NCBI GenBank assembly: GCA_934700265.1
Contig: CAKUXH010000013.1
Span: 1-17,305 of the forward strand
Source of the DNA: an uncultured Opitutales bacterium
GTDB taxonomy: Bacteria > Verrucomicrobiota > Verrucomicrobiia > Opitutales > UBA9783
Length of the DNA: 17,305 nt
Direction: 5' to 3'
Shown here: one piece after another, positions 1 to 7,165 of the stretch
How the letters are laid out: the number at the start of each line of letters is the position of its first letter
Position numbering within the stretch: position 1 is the first letter of the stretch
The notes under the pieces: generated by a model
Told to the model about the DNA's origin: nothing
What the model saw: the letters and a program-made list of their open reading frames with translations, nothing else
The model's database searches: none
Position numbers and translations under genes: made by a program

Positions 1-161
1 CTGAAATTTTTGCATTGATGATTATTTTAATAAGCTGTTCTATAGGCTTAAGAACACACGGAGGACCTCGTGAGATAGGTGCTTCGGTTACAAGTACACT
101 TGTTCAATCGATGATTGCCATATTAACGTTAGATTATATTTTAACCAAATTATTACTTTAA
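1..161 (+). CDS. mlaE: MlaE-family ABC permease, C-terminal end (partial)
   Basis: The left edge cuts this gene. The frame starts at base 3 and gives 52 residues before TAA at 159-161. The fragment holds a hydrophobic stretch (FALMIILISCSIGL), a Gly-Gly turn followed by an IGAS/T segment, and a last membrane helix ending in LDYILTKLLL. This is the typical C-terminus of MlaE/YrbE permeases, which end in a GG-x4-G-x-(A/S)-T segment and an LD(Y/F)ILT helix. MlaE is the inner-membrane subunit of the phospholipid transporter that keeps the outer membrane asymmetric. The MlaF ATPase gene starts 5 bp downstream and MlaD follows, the usual partners. Identification is helped strongly by that context because only the tail is visible. 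Confidence 0.85.
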   Translation, partial: EIFALMIILISCSIGLRTHGGPREIGASVTSTLVQSMIAILTLDYILTKLLL

Positions 162-166
162 TAATT

Positions 167-949
167 ATGCCAGAAGAAAAAATACAAAAAAAGCAAGCTG
201 TAACCATACAAGTTAATGGCGTAAGTAAGAAATTTGGAAATCATTCTGTACTTGATCAATTAACACTTACAGTAAATTCTGGAGAAATTTTTGTTCTTAT
301 GGGTCCAAGTGGTACTGGAAAAAGTGTGTTTCTGAAGTTATTAGCAGGGCTCGATGAACCTACCGAAGGAACGATTACGATAGAAGGTATCCCTTTAAAA
401 AAGGTTAAAAAAGAAAACAAATTTGTTTTAGGACTTGTTTTTCAAGCAGGTGCATTATTTAATTCTATGACGGTTTTTGATAATTTAGCCCTTTACTTTA
501 GGGAACATGCCTTGTATAATGAAGAAGAAATTGAGCACAAAATTTCTTGTGTTTTAAAGTTATTAAATTTGGAATCTACGGAATATTTGATGCCATCTAG
601 TTTGTCTGGAGGAATGAAAAAACGTGTAGCATTAGCTCGTGGATTGTTGATGCAACCAGATGTGTTACTTTTTGATGAACCTACTTCTGAACTTGATCCA
701 ATAACTGCAGCTTCTATTATTGAATTAATTGGGTACGTTAATAAGACATTTGGAATTACAACGATAATTGTTTCTCACGATATAACTTTGGCAAGAACCA
801 TTGGTAATCATATTGGTGTGCTTCAAAATGGAAGAATTAATGAAGTGTATACTCCAAGTACTCTTATTACCTCAAATAACCCTTTTGTTAAAAATTTTTT
901 AAATCCAACTATTAACATAGAACATCCTAACATATCTTTATTATCATGA
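167..949 (+). CDS. mlaF: MlaF-like phospholipid transport ATP-binding protein
   Basis: This is a 260-residue ABC ATPase that would power the MlaE permease at the inner membrane. Walker A is GPSGTGKS (residues 46-53), the Q-loop is in LVFQAGALFNSMTV, the ABC signature is SLSGGMKKRVALAR near residue 147, Walker B is VLLFDEPTSELDP near 170, and the switch His is in IVSHD. The FQAGALFNSMTVFDN segment and the GGM form of the signature are typical of MlaF rather than of importers of small solutes. The start follows the mlaE stop by 5 bp with no clear Shine-Dalgarno, so translation is probably coupled. The stop overlaps the mlaD start as ATGA at 946-949. The about 12 residues before the first beta strand are Lys-rich and polar. 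Confidence 0.93.
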   Translation: MPEEKIQKKQAVTIQVNGVSKKFGNHSVLDQLTLTVNSGEIFVLMGPSGTGKSVFLKLLAGLDEPTEGTITIEGIPLKKVKKENKFVLGLVFQAGALFNSMTVFDNLALYFREHALYNEEEIEHKISCVLKLLNLESTEYLMPSSLSGGMKKRVALARGLLMQPDVLLFDEPTSELDPITAASIIELIGYVNKTFGITTIIVSHDITLARTIGNHIGVLQNGRINEVYTPSTLITSNNPFVKNFLNPTINIEHPNISLLS

Positions 950-1950
950 AAATAAAAACAGACAATATTCGCGTAATGTTATTTGCCTTATTTGGGTTAT
1001 TACTGACCTATGTCGTATACTCAGCTCTAAATCGTTTGTCCGTGTCTCGTCATGACAGTTATAATGTGAAAGCATTATTTCAAGACTTGAAACAATTACA
1101 AGTAGGAGATGATGTGCGTGTTGCTGGTGTACGTGTTGGAAGCGTTGTAGATACCTATTTAAATAAAGATTTAGCTGTAGCAGTCTTAAATATTGAAAAA
1201 AAATATGAAATACCAGAAAATTCTGTAGCCACTATTTTAATGGCAGGATTGCTTGGAGCTAATTATATTTCTATTATTCCTGGAAATTCAAACCAAAATT
1301 TAACAGATGCTTCTTACATTTCAACAAAAGCTGCCGTTGATATTTCTTCCGTTATTCAAAAATTTGGTTCGGTAGGGGATCGTTTAGATCGTGTATTATC
1401 TAGTTTTGATGGAGGAGAATCAGAAAATTCTGATTCTGTTTTAGGTGGAGGAGCTGGTTTATTTAAAGAAATTGGAGATTTCTTCCACAATAATAAAGAT
1501 AAATTGAATCAAATTGTTGACAATGTAGCTACCGTTACGGGTAAAATTTCGAATGGTGAAGGTACGTTAGGAAAGCTTATTTGCGAAGATAATGCTTACA
1601 ATGATTTTACCGATATGATGAATTCTATAAAAACAGCAGCTAATAAAGTTGATTCTATGCTTAAAACTTTTGATGATATTTCAAAGAGTATCCAAAGTGG
1701 GGATGGTTTGCTAGCAAAGCTTATTTCTGATCCAGAGACTTCACGTTCTTTCAGTGAAATTATTAAAAATATTCAGGAATTTTCACATAAATTGAATAAC
1801 GATGATAGCACTTTAGGTCGGATAATTTCTAGCGATGACCTTTATAAAAAAGCAGAATCAACTTTAGGAAAAGTAGAAAAGGCAGTGGATAGTGTTTCTG
1901 ATTCAGGGCCAATTACTGCCGTTGGGGTTGTAGCCAACAGCTTGTTTTAG
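946..1950 (+). CDS. mlaD: MlaD-like MCE-domain substrate-binding protein
   Basis: This 334-residue protein has one N-terminal membrane anchor (about residues 9-28), then an MCE domain (about 38-116, with LQVGDDVRVAGVRVGSV and LLGANYISIIPG), then a long helical C-terminal part. MCE proteins form hexameric rings that carry phospholipids between the inner membrane and the outer membrane. The C-terminal part holds three spaced copies of a short motif: GEGTLGKLI, GDGLLAKLI and DDSTLGRII, a repeat often seen in long MCE proteins. E. coli MlaD is shorter (about 180 residues), so this is the long-tail type, which may reach further across the periplasm. No mlaC or mlaB follows; the next gene converges. 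The stop TAG (1948-1950) overlaps the stop of the facing aminotransferase gene. Confidence 0.9.
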   Translation: MKIKTDNIRVMLFALFGLLLTYVVYSALNRLSVSRHDSYNVKALFQDLKQLQVGDDVRVAGVRVGSVVDTYLNKDLAVAVLNIEKKYEIPENSVATILMAGLLGANYISIIPGNSNQNLTDASYISTKAAVDISSVIQKFGSVGDRLDRVLSSFDGGESENSDSVLGGGAGLFKEIGDFFHNNKDKLNQIVDNVATVTGKISNGEGTLGKLICEDNAYNDFTDMMNSIKTAANKVDSMLKTFDDISKSIQSGDGLLAKLISDPETSRSFSEIIKNIQEFSHKLNNDDSTLGRIISSDDLYKKAESTLGKVEKAVDSVSDSGPITAVGVVANSLF

Positions 1951-3185
1951 TTGTTTTCAAATAAAAACGTATAGTCTTTTAAACGATGGACAAGTTCTTT
2001 AAAAAAATTTGTTTCATCGTTGGTTCTAAAAGTTACGGAAAATCGAAGGAATTTACCACTTTCATCCCAAGGTACAACTACAATTCCTAATTGTGTTAGG
2101 AACCAATGACTGCATTCTTCTGCGTTAGTAAAAGTAAATTTTTGCTCAGATTTAATGGCTTTTTGAGGTGCGCGTACGTATAGAAAAAAACCAGCTTTGG
2201 GCATGCTAACGTTAAAACCATATCTATTAAGGATATCAACTAAATGGCTTAGACGTAACTTATATTTATCCCTTAATGGGGGTAGCCAATCTTTTTCAAT
2301 CTTTAAAGCTTCGCAGGCAGCTTTTTGTATCGCTAAAAATTGTCCTGAGTCGCAATTAGTTTTATACATTTCACATGCTTTAACTATTGTTTTATTGCCA
2401 CATAACCAACCTATGCGCCATCCTGTCATGTTAAAACCTTTTGACATGGAATGAAGTTCGATACAACATGCTTTTGCATTAAGAATTTCTAGAATAGAAA
2501 TCGGGGTTTCAAAGCTGAGTGCACTGTAAGCAGCATCATGAATAACAATCCAGTGATATTTTAGAGCTAAATGTACAATTTCTTCGAAAAATTGCTTTGT
2601 TGCAACTGCTCCAGTAGGATTATTAGGATAATTCAAAACGAGTATTTTGATATTTTTTTTAATTTCTTCACTTAATGATTTTAAATCAGGTAAAAAATTG
2701 TTCTCTCGCGTAAGTTTTAACGGTAATGTTTTTCCTAATAGGTATTGTGTTTGGGTGGCAAAAACTCCGTATCCTGGAACAGTATAAGCCACTAAATCAT
2801 TTTCGTTAATAAGAGCACCGGCAAGCAAACAAAGTCCGGATTTTATCCCAAGTATTGGGAGTATATTTTCATGAGTTAGATCCTCAATATGAAATAAGGA
2901 TCTCATATATTTACATATAGATGCTTTAAAAAATTCAGCACCATTATCTGCATAACCACCATATTGCCATTTATGAGAGTATTCTTCTAAAGTTTCGATT
3001 GCACACTTAGGAGCGATGTCATTAGGATCTCCAATCCCAAAATCTATCAAAGCAATATTGGGATGGCTTTCTATAAATACTTTTTTAACTTGTTTTATAA
3101 TTTCAAATTTATATCCGGAGTTTTTTTCAAATAAAGCTCCACCTAATCGTTCAGAAATGCAGTTATAAATCCAAGAATTATTCAT
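1947..3185 (-). CDS. PLP-dependent class I/II aminotransferase, LL-diaminopimelate aminotransferase-like
   Basis: This fold-type I aminotransferase has about 412 residues. The PLP Lys is in HSMSKGFNMTGWRIGW (about residue 249), with NYPNNPTG near 185-192, an IHDAAYSAL Asp near 217 and a carboxylate-binding Arg near 381. The opening (IDFGIGDPND), VPGYGVF, and NCDSGQFLAIQKAACEAL resemble the DapL2-type LL-diaminopimelate aminotransferases, which convert tetrahydrodipicolinate to LL-DAP in one step for lysine and peptidoglycan synthesis. It lacks the SKTAGFTG-type motif of chlamydial and plant DapL as I know it. Substrate is therefore inferred; an aspartate or alanine/glutamate aminotransferase is possible. 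I chose ATG at 3185; a TTG one codon upstream (3188) is less likely. The start overlaps the translocase stop by 8 bp, implying co-translation. The 3' end runs into the mlaD stop. Confidence 0.82.
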   Translation of the reverse strand: MNNSWIYNCISERLGGALFEKNSGYKFEIIKQVKKVFIESHPNIALIDFGIGDPNDIAPKCAIETLEEYSHKWQYGGYADNGAEFFKASICKYMRSLFHIEDLTHENILPILGIKSGLCLLAGALINENDLVAYTVPGYGVFATQTQYLLGKTLPLKLTRENNFLPDLKSLSEEIKKNIKILVLNYPNNPTGAVATKQFFEEIVHLALKYHWIVIHDAAYSALSFETPISILEILNAKACCIELHSMSKGFNMTGWRIGWLCGNKTIVKACEMYKTNCDSGQFLAIQKAACEALKIEKDWLPPLRDKYKLRLSHLVDILNRYGFNVSMPKAGFFLYVRAPQKAIKSEQKFTFTNAEECSHWFLTQLGIVVVPWDESGKFLRFSVTFRTNDETNFFKELVHRLKDYTFLFENN

Positions 3186-4689
3186 CAATTATTTTATTTT
3201 CACGGACTCGCTTGCTTAATCGTAAAACAGCAATAATCCATAGTAATGAGCAAATTAAAAAAATTATAAAAGCATAAACGGCAATATCTGCGTAAGTCGC
3301 TTGTAATCCTGAAAAAGCACTTATAATAGTAAGCAAAACAACTTGCAAACCAGATCCTGCAGATTTACCAAATCGATATCCAAACACATCTACAATGGCT
3401 TTCCCTTTAACCTTAAGTTCTTCATTAAGAGGAATAAAAGCCATTTCTTTGCTGATGTCGAAAAAAGACATTTTAAAAGCTTTATCCAAGACTAAAACGA
3501 TTAATCCAACCATAACAATCATTGTTTGAAAACCTAATACAGTTCCCATATGGCATAAAAAATAATTTTTTGAAAGAATCGTTCCAAATAAACAAATGCC
3601 ACCAACCGTCATTACTAATGGGGCTAAAATAGCACCTACACCCCAACGAAATCTCCTGAAAATATTGCCTGCAATGATTAAAATAAACATAGATAAAAAC
3701 CCATATGCCATAGTATATTGACTCATAAAAGTATTGTAATCATTCATGTTTGGATAACGTTGTGCCAATTCATGTTTCCAGAAATTTTCTAATATATTAT
3801 CAGAAATTCCATAACATAAAACAAGCAAAGTAATTAAACCTAAGTAAGGTGAATGGCATACCATTTTTAAACTTTGCAAAATACTACTCTTTTTTTTCGA
3901 TTTAACTTTTATTCCAGGTAATTCAGGTTTGTTATAAAATCTCGGATCGGTTAGGACATGTTTATAAATCCAATGATAAAGATACATAGAAAACAGGCTA
4001 CTAATAGTGACCATGCCAATAATCCAGTATAAAGATATTTGCCATGGGTCTGAGCTATCCGATACTTTATTACGTATGTCAGAAGCTAATGTACCAAAAT
4101 ATCCTGACATAGTTACAGCACCTTGCCCCAATAAAGCTAAAAAAGCATATAAACGTTTAGCTTCATGTAACTCTGTAATTTGATTTACAAATTGCCAGAA
4201 CAGTAAACTTAAAATAAAACTGCTCCATAACTCAGCAAACACAAAAAATAAAGCATAACTCCACACCCCCCAAATAGAAAAAAGCCAGAAAAATGTTGGA
4301 AATTTTACTTGATAATAAATAACGGTGGCTTGGCTAGGATGAATATAGTTACGCAAAGGATATAAAACAAATGTAAATAATACGAAGAATGATAAAAAAT
4401 ACCCGAGCGTAGCGAAAAATAAATGTTCGTTCTTTAAGCGATCGCTCAATTTTGTGTATAAAAGCATGCAAATAATTGCAAAAGGTGGTACACAAAACAG
4501 TTTAATAAAAGCGATAGCTTCTGCTCCTGCGTTTGTAACAACTAAAGAATCTTTTAAATTTTTTAGACAATAATGATTAAATAAAGAAAAAAATAATATC
4601 AAACCTAATGGTATAATTTTTTTCAATTCATAACCATAGATAGGGAAAAAAATCCCTCTTAAACCAGAAAACTCATTATTCGCTTTCAC
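3178..4689 (-). CDS. Tlc/NTT-family nucleotide translocase (ATP/ADP exchange or nucleotide import)
   Basis: This 503-residue polytopic membrane protein has about 11-12 hydrophobic segments and matches the Tlc/NTT family of plastids and obligate intracellular bacteria. Family marks include the opening FPIYGYELKKIIPLG (15-29), LKNLKDSLVV with Lys46, GAEAIAFIK (55-63), the conserved Glu in AELWSSF (Glu153), a later Glu in DNILENFWK (about 301-305), and the Lys/Arg-rich segment IPLNEELKVKGKAIVDVFGYRFGKS (419-443). Length fits the family (about 500-530). Such carriers exchange host ATP for ADP or import nucleotides; which one cannot be told from sequence reading. The start is GTG at 4689: an in-frame TAG lies upstream with no ATG between, and no early internal Met exists. 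A good promoter lies 30-57 bp upstream. It overlaps the aminotransferase gene. Confidence 0.93.
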   Translation of the reverse strand: MKANNEFSGLRGIFFPIYGYELKKIIPLGLILFFSLFNHYCLKNLKDSLVVTNAGAEAIAFIKLFCVPPFAIICMLLYTKLSDRLKNEHLFFATLGYFLSFFVLFTFVLYPLRNYIHPSQATVIYYQVKFPTFFWLFSIWGVWSYALFFVFAELWSSFILSLLFWQFVNQITELHEAKRLYAFLALLGQGAVTMSGYFGTLASDIRNKVSDSSDPWQISLYWIIGMVTISSLFSMYLYHWIYKHVLTDPRFYNKPELPGIKVKSKKKSSILQSLKMVCHSPYLGLITLLVLCYGISDNILENFWKHELAQRYPNMNDYNTFMSQYTMAYGFLSMFILIIAGNIFRRFRWGVGAILAPLVMTVGGICLFGTILSKNYFLCHMGTVLGFQTMIVMVGLIVLVLDKAFKMSFFDISKEMAFIPLNEELKVKGKAIVDVFGYRFGKSAGSGLQVVLLTIISAFSGLQATYADIAVYAFIIFLICSLLWIIAVLRLSKRVRENKIIDE

Positions 4690-4717
4690 TTTTTTCTCAG
4701 TCTTAGAAAGCTAATAT

Positions 4718-4746
4718 TTATTACTATGCCTATTTTTATTTGTCAA
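4718..4746 (-). promoter_or_regulatory. Predicted promoter of the translocase-aminotransferase pair
   Basis: On the minus strand a perfect -35 box TTGACA (4746-4741) is followed, after 17 bp, by TAATAA (4723-4718) as a poor -10 box. A transcript would start near 4711, about 20 bp before the GTG start. The consensus -35 and the spacing support it; the -10 matches only half of TATAAT, and AT-rich DNA gives chance matches. Confidence 0.45.
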
Positions 4747-4833
4747 GCTTTTTTTATAAAAGCATAGCTATTTTAATATTTTTGCTTTAATAAATCTGAG
4801 AGGAAAGTTACTCAATTTAAATCATGATTCGTT

Positions 4834-5181
4834 TTACATTTCACTCTTTGAGGTTATTTCTGATGGAAGAGAATTTTCTTCAGCTTGAGTTCCAATGGCA
4901 CTTGTTGTGCTTATTGTACCGAGATTGCGATTTGATACACCATCCTTATCAATATCATTTTCTGTACGATTAGGGATTGAATTTTCAATAACCACTTGAT
5001 TTAAATTCTTCCCACTTGAAATAACAATATCAGTAGCTGTTTGCGCTGTTTTTATGGTATCAACATTAGGATGACTTAAAGCATCTCGTCCTGTTTTTGT
5101 ATTGATTTGAGCTACATTTTGTTTTTCATTTACTGTTTCTGTTAAATAGTTTCTATTAGAACCAATTGATGATATATCCAT
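4834..5181 (-). CDS. Small polar protein of unknown function with a DxDxDG motif
   Basis: I do not recognise this 115-residue protein. It is rich in Ser, Thr, Asn, Ile and acidic residues, has no Cys, no signal peptide and no membrane segment, and looks largely disordered. Residues 76-84 (DIDKDGVSN) match the DxDxDG calcium loop of EF-hand, dockerin and thrombospondin type-3 repeats, though only one copy is present. The Ser/Thr/Asn-rich, amphipathic-free N-terminus (MDISSIGSNRNYLTE) is of the kind seen in substrates of type III secretion, which is only a weak hint. The start is well supported: AAGGAG lies 6 bp before the ATG, the strongest ribosome site in this part of the window. It follows murA by 56 bp on the same strand and could be the last gene of that operon or have its own promoter. 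Confidence 0.7.
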   Translation of the reverse strand: MDISSIGSNRNYLTETVNEKQNVAQINTKTGRDALSHPNVDTIKTAQTATDIVISSGKNLNQVVIENSIPNRTENDIDKDGVSNRNLGTISTTSAIGTQAEENSLPSEITSKSEM

Positions 5182-5187
5182 AATAAA

Positions 5188-5193
5188 CTCCTT
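5188..5193 (-). promoter_or_regulatory. Strong Shine-Dalgarno AAGGAG of the small polar protein
   Basis: AAGGAG on the minus strand stands 6 bp from the ATG at 5181. Many neighbours lack any clear Shine-Dalgarno, so this site both fixes the start and suggests a high translation rate for a small unknown protein. Confidence 0.75.
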
Positions 5194-5237
5194 TATTATA
5201 AATAAGTCGGTAAAATGTAAAAAACTTTAGAAAAATT

Positions 5238-6515
5238 TTAAACGTTATCAGGAATTCTTTTGATAGAAGCTCCTAATTGATTTAATTTTTGATCGAAGTT
5301 TTCATAACCACGATCTAAGTGGTAAACTCGATGGACAAATGTTTCACCTTTAGCAACCAAACCTGCAAGGTATAAAGCAGCACTCGCACGTAAATCCGAA
5401 GCCATAACCTCTGCTCCTGTTAAGTTGGCAGGGCCTTGTAAAATAGCTGTACTACCTTCTAAGATAGCATTAGCGCCTAAACGTTGTAATTCGGATATGT
5501 GCATAAAGCGTTGCGGATAAATACGTTCAGTAATTAAGCTTAAACCAGGGATACACAATCCCAATACACACATTTGAGCTTGAAGGTCTGTTGGGAAACC
5601 AGGGTAGGGGAGTGTTGTTGTGTGGAAAGGTTTTAATTTATCTAAACTTGGGAAAATTTCTACACTATTCTTAATATAATTTACTTCAAACTGACCCCCG
5701 ATTTCTTCTAAAATATGAAGAAAAGCACTTAAGTGTTGAGGGGAAAATTGGTTTACTTTTAAATGTCCATTGGTAATTAATCCCGCAATGAGAAATGTGC
5801 CAGCTTCAATTCTATCACCAATTACTGTATAGTCAAAACCATGTAACTGTTTTTGTCCAACAATTGTGATTTGAGGGCTTCCAATTCCTTCGATAGAAGC
5901 CCCCATTTGCTGCAATAATTTACATAAATCAACGATTTCAGGTTCACAAGCAGCACTTTCTATAATCGTTGTTCCAGGTGTAAGGGTTGCAGCCATAACA
6001 AGATTGGCAGTTCCTGTAACAGTACTTCCAAAGCGGCCACCTAAAAAAATGGAATGCCCTTGCAAACGATCTGTAGTAACATTGATGATTCCATTGTTCA
6101 TAGAAACATTACATCCTAATTTTCGCAGGCCATAAAGGTGCAAATCAATTGGCCGATTCCCAATAACACAACCTCCTGGTAATGGTAAAGAAACTTTTCG
6201 CAATCTACCTACAAGAGGACCCATAATACATACAGAAGCTCTCATTTGTCTTACTAAATCATAAGAAGCTTCATGGGTAACATTTATTGCTTGTAGTTTC
6301 CATACGCCAGGAGTTAATTTTTCTATTTTAACCCCTAATGTTTCTAAAAGTTGAAGGAAAAATCTTACATCTCGAAGGTCTGGTACATTCCTCAATATGC
6401 ATACATCCTCTGTTAATAAACTGGCGGCAAGCATGGCCATACAAGCATTTTTAGCTCCACTGATGTGAACATTACCAGTTAATGTATGTCCTCCTTGGAT
6501 GCAGACCTTATCCAT
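5238..6515 (-). CDS. murA: UDP-N-acetylglucosamine 1-carboxyvinyltransferase MurA
   Basis: MurA transfers enolpyruvate from PEP to UDP-GlcNAc, the first committed step of peptidoglycan precursor synthesis in the cytoplasm. The 425-residue length is standard. Lys22-Asn23 (SGAKNA) match the E. coli substrate-binding pair. The loop LPGGCVIGNRP keeps the catalytic Cys at residue 116 (E. coli Cys115), the target of fosfomycin. PGFPTDLQAQ carries the catalytic Asp, and ASDLRASAAL the conserved Arg. All hallmark residues are intact, so the enzyme should be active. Chlamydia trachomatis MurA has Asp in place of this Cys, so the present protein is not of that type. It starts 11 bp after the upstream Cys-cluster gene, in one transcription unit, with no strong Shine-Dalgarno. 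Confidence 0.97.
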   Translation of the reverse strand: MDKVCIQGGHTLTGNVHISGAKNACMAMLAASLLTEDVCILRNVPDLRDVRFFLQLLETLGVKIEKLTPGVWKLQAINVTHEASYDLVRQMRASVCIMGPLVGRLRKVSLPLPGGCVIGNRPIDLHLYGLRKLGCNVSMNNGIINVTTDRLQGHSIFLGGRFGSTVTGTANLVMAATLTPGTTIIESAACEPEIVDLCKLLQQMGASIEGIGSPQITIVGQKQLHGFDYTVIGDRIEAGTFLIAGLITNGHLKVNQFSPQHLSAFLHILEEIGGQFEVNYIKNSVEIFPSLDKLKPFHTTTLPYPGFPTDLQAQMCVLGLCIPGLSLITERIYPQRFMHISELQRLGANAILEGSTAILQGPANLTGAEVMASDLRASAALYLAGLVAKGETFVHRVYHLDRGYENFDQKLNQLGASIKRIPDNV

Positions 6516-6526
6516 TTTTAAACAAA

Positions 6527-7018
6527 TTAATGAGATTGATTAATGTGTGATTTTGAACGAAAATTATTACGTTTACGATTACCATAACGACGATGGCTAC
6601 GATTATTATTTCGATCGTGAAATTTATCGTTCTTTTTTGTTTTAAATCCGAATAAAGCTAAAATAAAGTTCTTAGTTTTGCATAAGATAGAGCAGCAACA
6701 ACATTTTTTATCTTCATTACAAGCACACGATTTTTTTTCAAAACGCTTATTATTTATTTCACGATTTGTCGGTTTTTCAAGACGTTCTGCATTTTCAATT
6801 TTTACTGTATTAATTTCTTTAGGACGCTTAGAATCACTTTCTTTGATGGTAGCTGTTCCTGTTGAATTACGCTTCCAACGACCTCTTAAATTAGAAGGTT
6901 TATGCGTTTTCCCAACAGAATTTGAATCAATATTTGCATTTACAACTTCTGTAGAAACAGCTTGAGTTTGTTCCATGATTTCAACAGATTTTGGTTTTAT
7001 ATTTTTTTCTTCTGTCAT
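6527..7018 (-). CDS. Basic protein with a seven-Cys cluster, function unknown
   Basis: I do not recognise this 163-residue protein. Residues 1-90 are polar and look disordered (KPSNLRGRWKRN is one basic patch). Residues 98-113 hold seven Cys: 98, 100, 106-109 and 113, ending CCCCSILCK. A short hydrophobic run, FILALFGF (118-125), follows, too short for a normal transmembrane helix. The tail (126-163) is rich in Arg, Asn, His and Lys and resembles basic nucleic-acid-binding tails. The Cys cluster beside a hydrophobic patch could bind metal or be a lipidation/membrane-binding site; both are guesses. It is the first gene of the murA unit, 11 bp before murA, so it should be expressed with peptidoglycan synthesis. 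Start ATG at 7018 has no obvious Shine-Dalgarno; an internal Met at residue 15 is possible. Confidence 0.72.
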   Translation of the reverse strand: MTEEKNIKPKSVEIMEQTQAVSTEVVNANIDSNSVGKTHKPSNLRGRWKRNSTGTATIKESDSKRPKEINTVKIENAERLEKPTNREINNKRFEKKSCACNEDKKCCCCSILCKTKNFILALFGFKTKKNDKFHDRNNNRSHRRYGNRKRNNFRSKSHINQSH

Positions 7019-7077
7019 AATTATTTGAGTTTTAAAACAATGTAAATCAATTACATTTAAACTATATATTTTTTTCA

Positions 7078-7106
7078 GATATAATAAAAGTAACTTTTTT
7101 TATCAA
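7078..7106 (-). promoter_or_regulatory. Possible promoter of the murA unit
   Basis: On the minus strand TTGATA (7106-7101) and TATATC (7083-7078) are separated by 17 bp, about 60 bp before the ATG at 7018. Both boxes are fair matches to a sigma-70 promoter. The surrounding AT-richness lowers the weight of this call. Confidence 0.35.
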
Positions 7107-7148
7107 AAGTACAATTCTTTTTTTTAAAAACTTGTAATGTTGACTTAT

Positions 7149-7165
7149 GTTGAAAAATTTTCAAC
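7149..7165. promoter_or_regulatory. Perfect 17-nt palindrome, candidate operator
   Basis: GTTGAAAAATTTTCAAC is two 8-bp arms around a single A. It sits inside the predicted rightward promoter, covering the -35 box and most of the upstream spacer. A repressor dimer bound here would block that promoter. It has no T-run behind it and few G/C pairs, so it is less likely to be a terminator. Confidence 0.45.

Noticed and set aside
2197..2454. Plus-strand open frame of 85 codons inside the aminotransferase gene
   Set aside because: It lies antisense to a clearly coding frame, has no Shine-Dalgarno and no recognisable motif.
3186..3188. TTG start one codon upstream for the aminotransferase
   Set aside because: The next codon is ATG, the more usual start, and nothing favours the TTG.
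4747..4833. Terminator between the small polar protein gene and the translocase
   Set aside because: AAAGCA/TGCTTT arms exist but with a loop near 19 bases and an A-run rather than a T-run behind them on the coding strand.
5195..5221. TTTACA-N15-TATAAT as a promoter of the small polar protein
   Set aside because: The transcript start would fall at or after the Shine-Dalgarno (5193-5188), leaving it off the message, and the spacer is short.
6678..6965. Plus-strand open frame of 95 codons opposite the Cys-cluster gene
   Set aside because: I considered it because the minus-strand protein is unknown. The minus frame fits the tight operon with murA (11-bp gap), and the plus frame has no start signal, so it is treated as a shadow.
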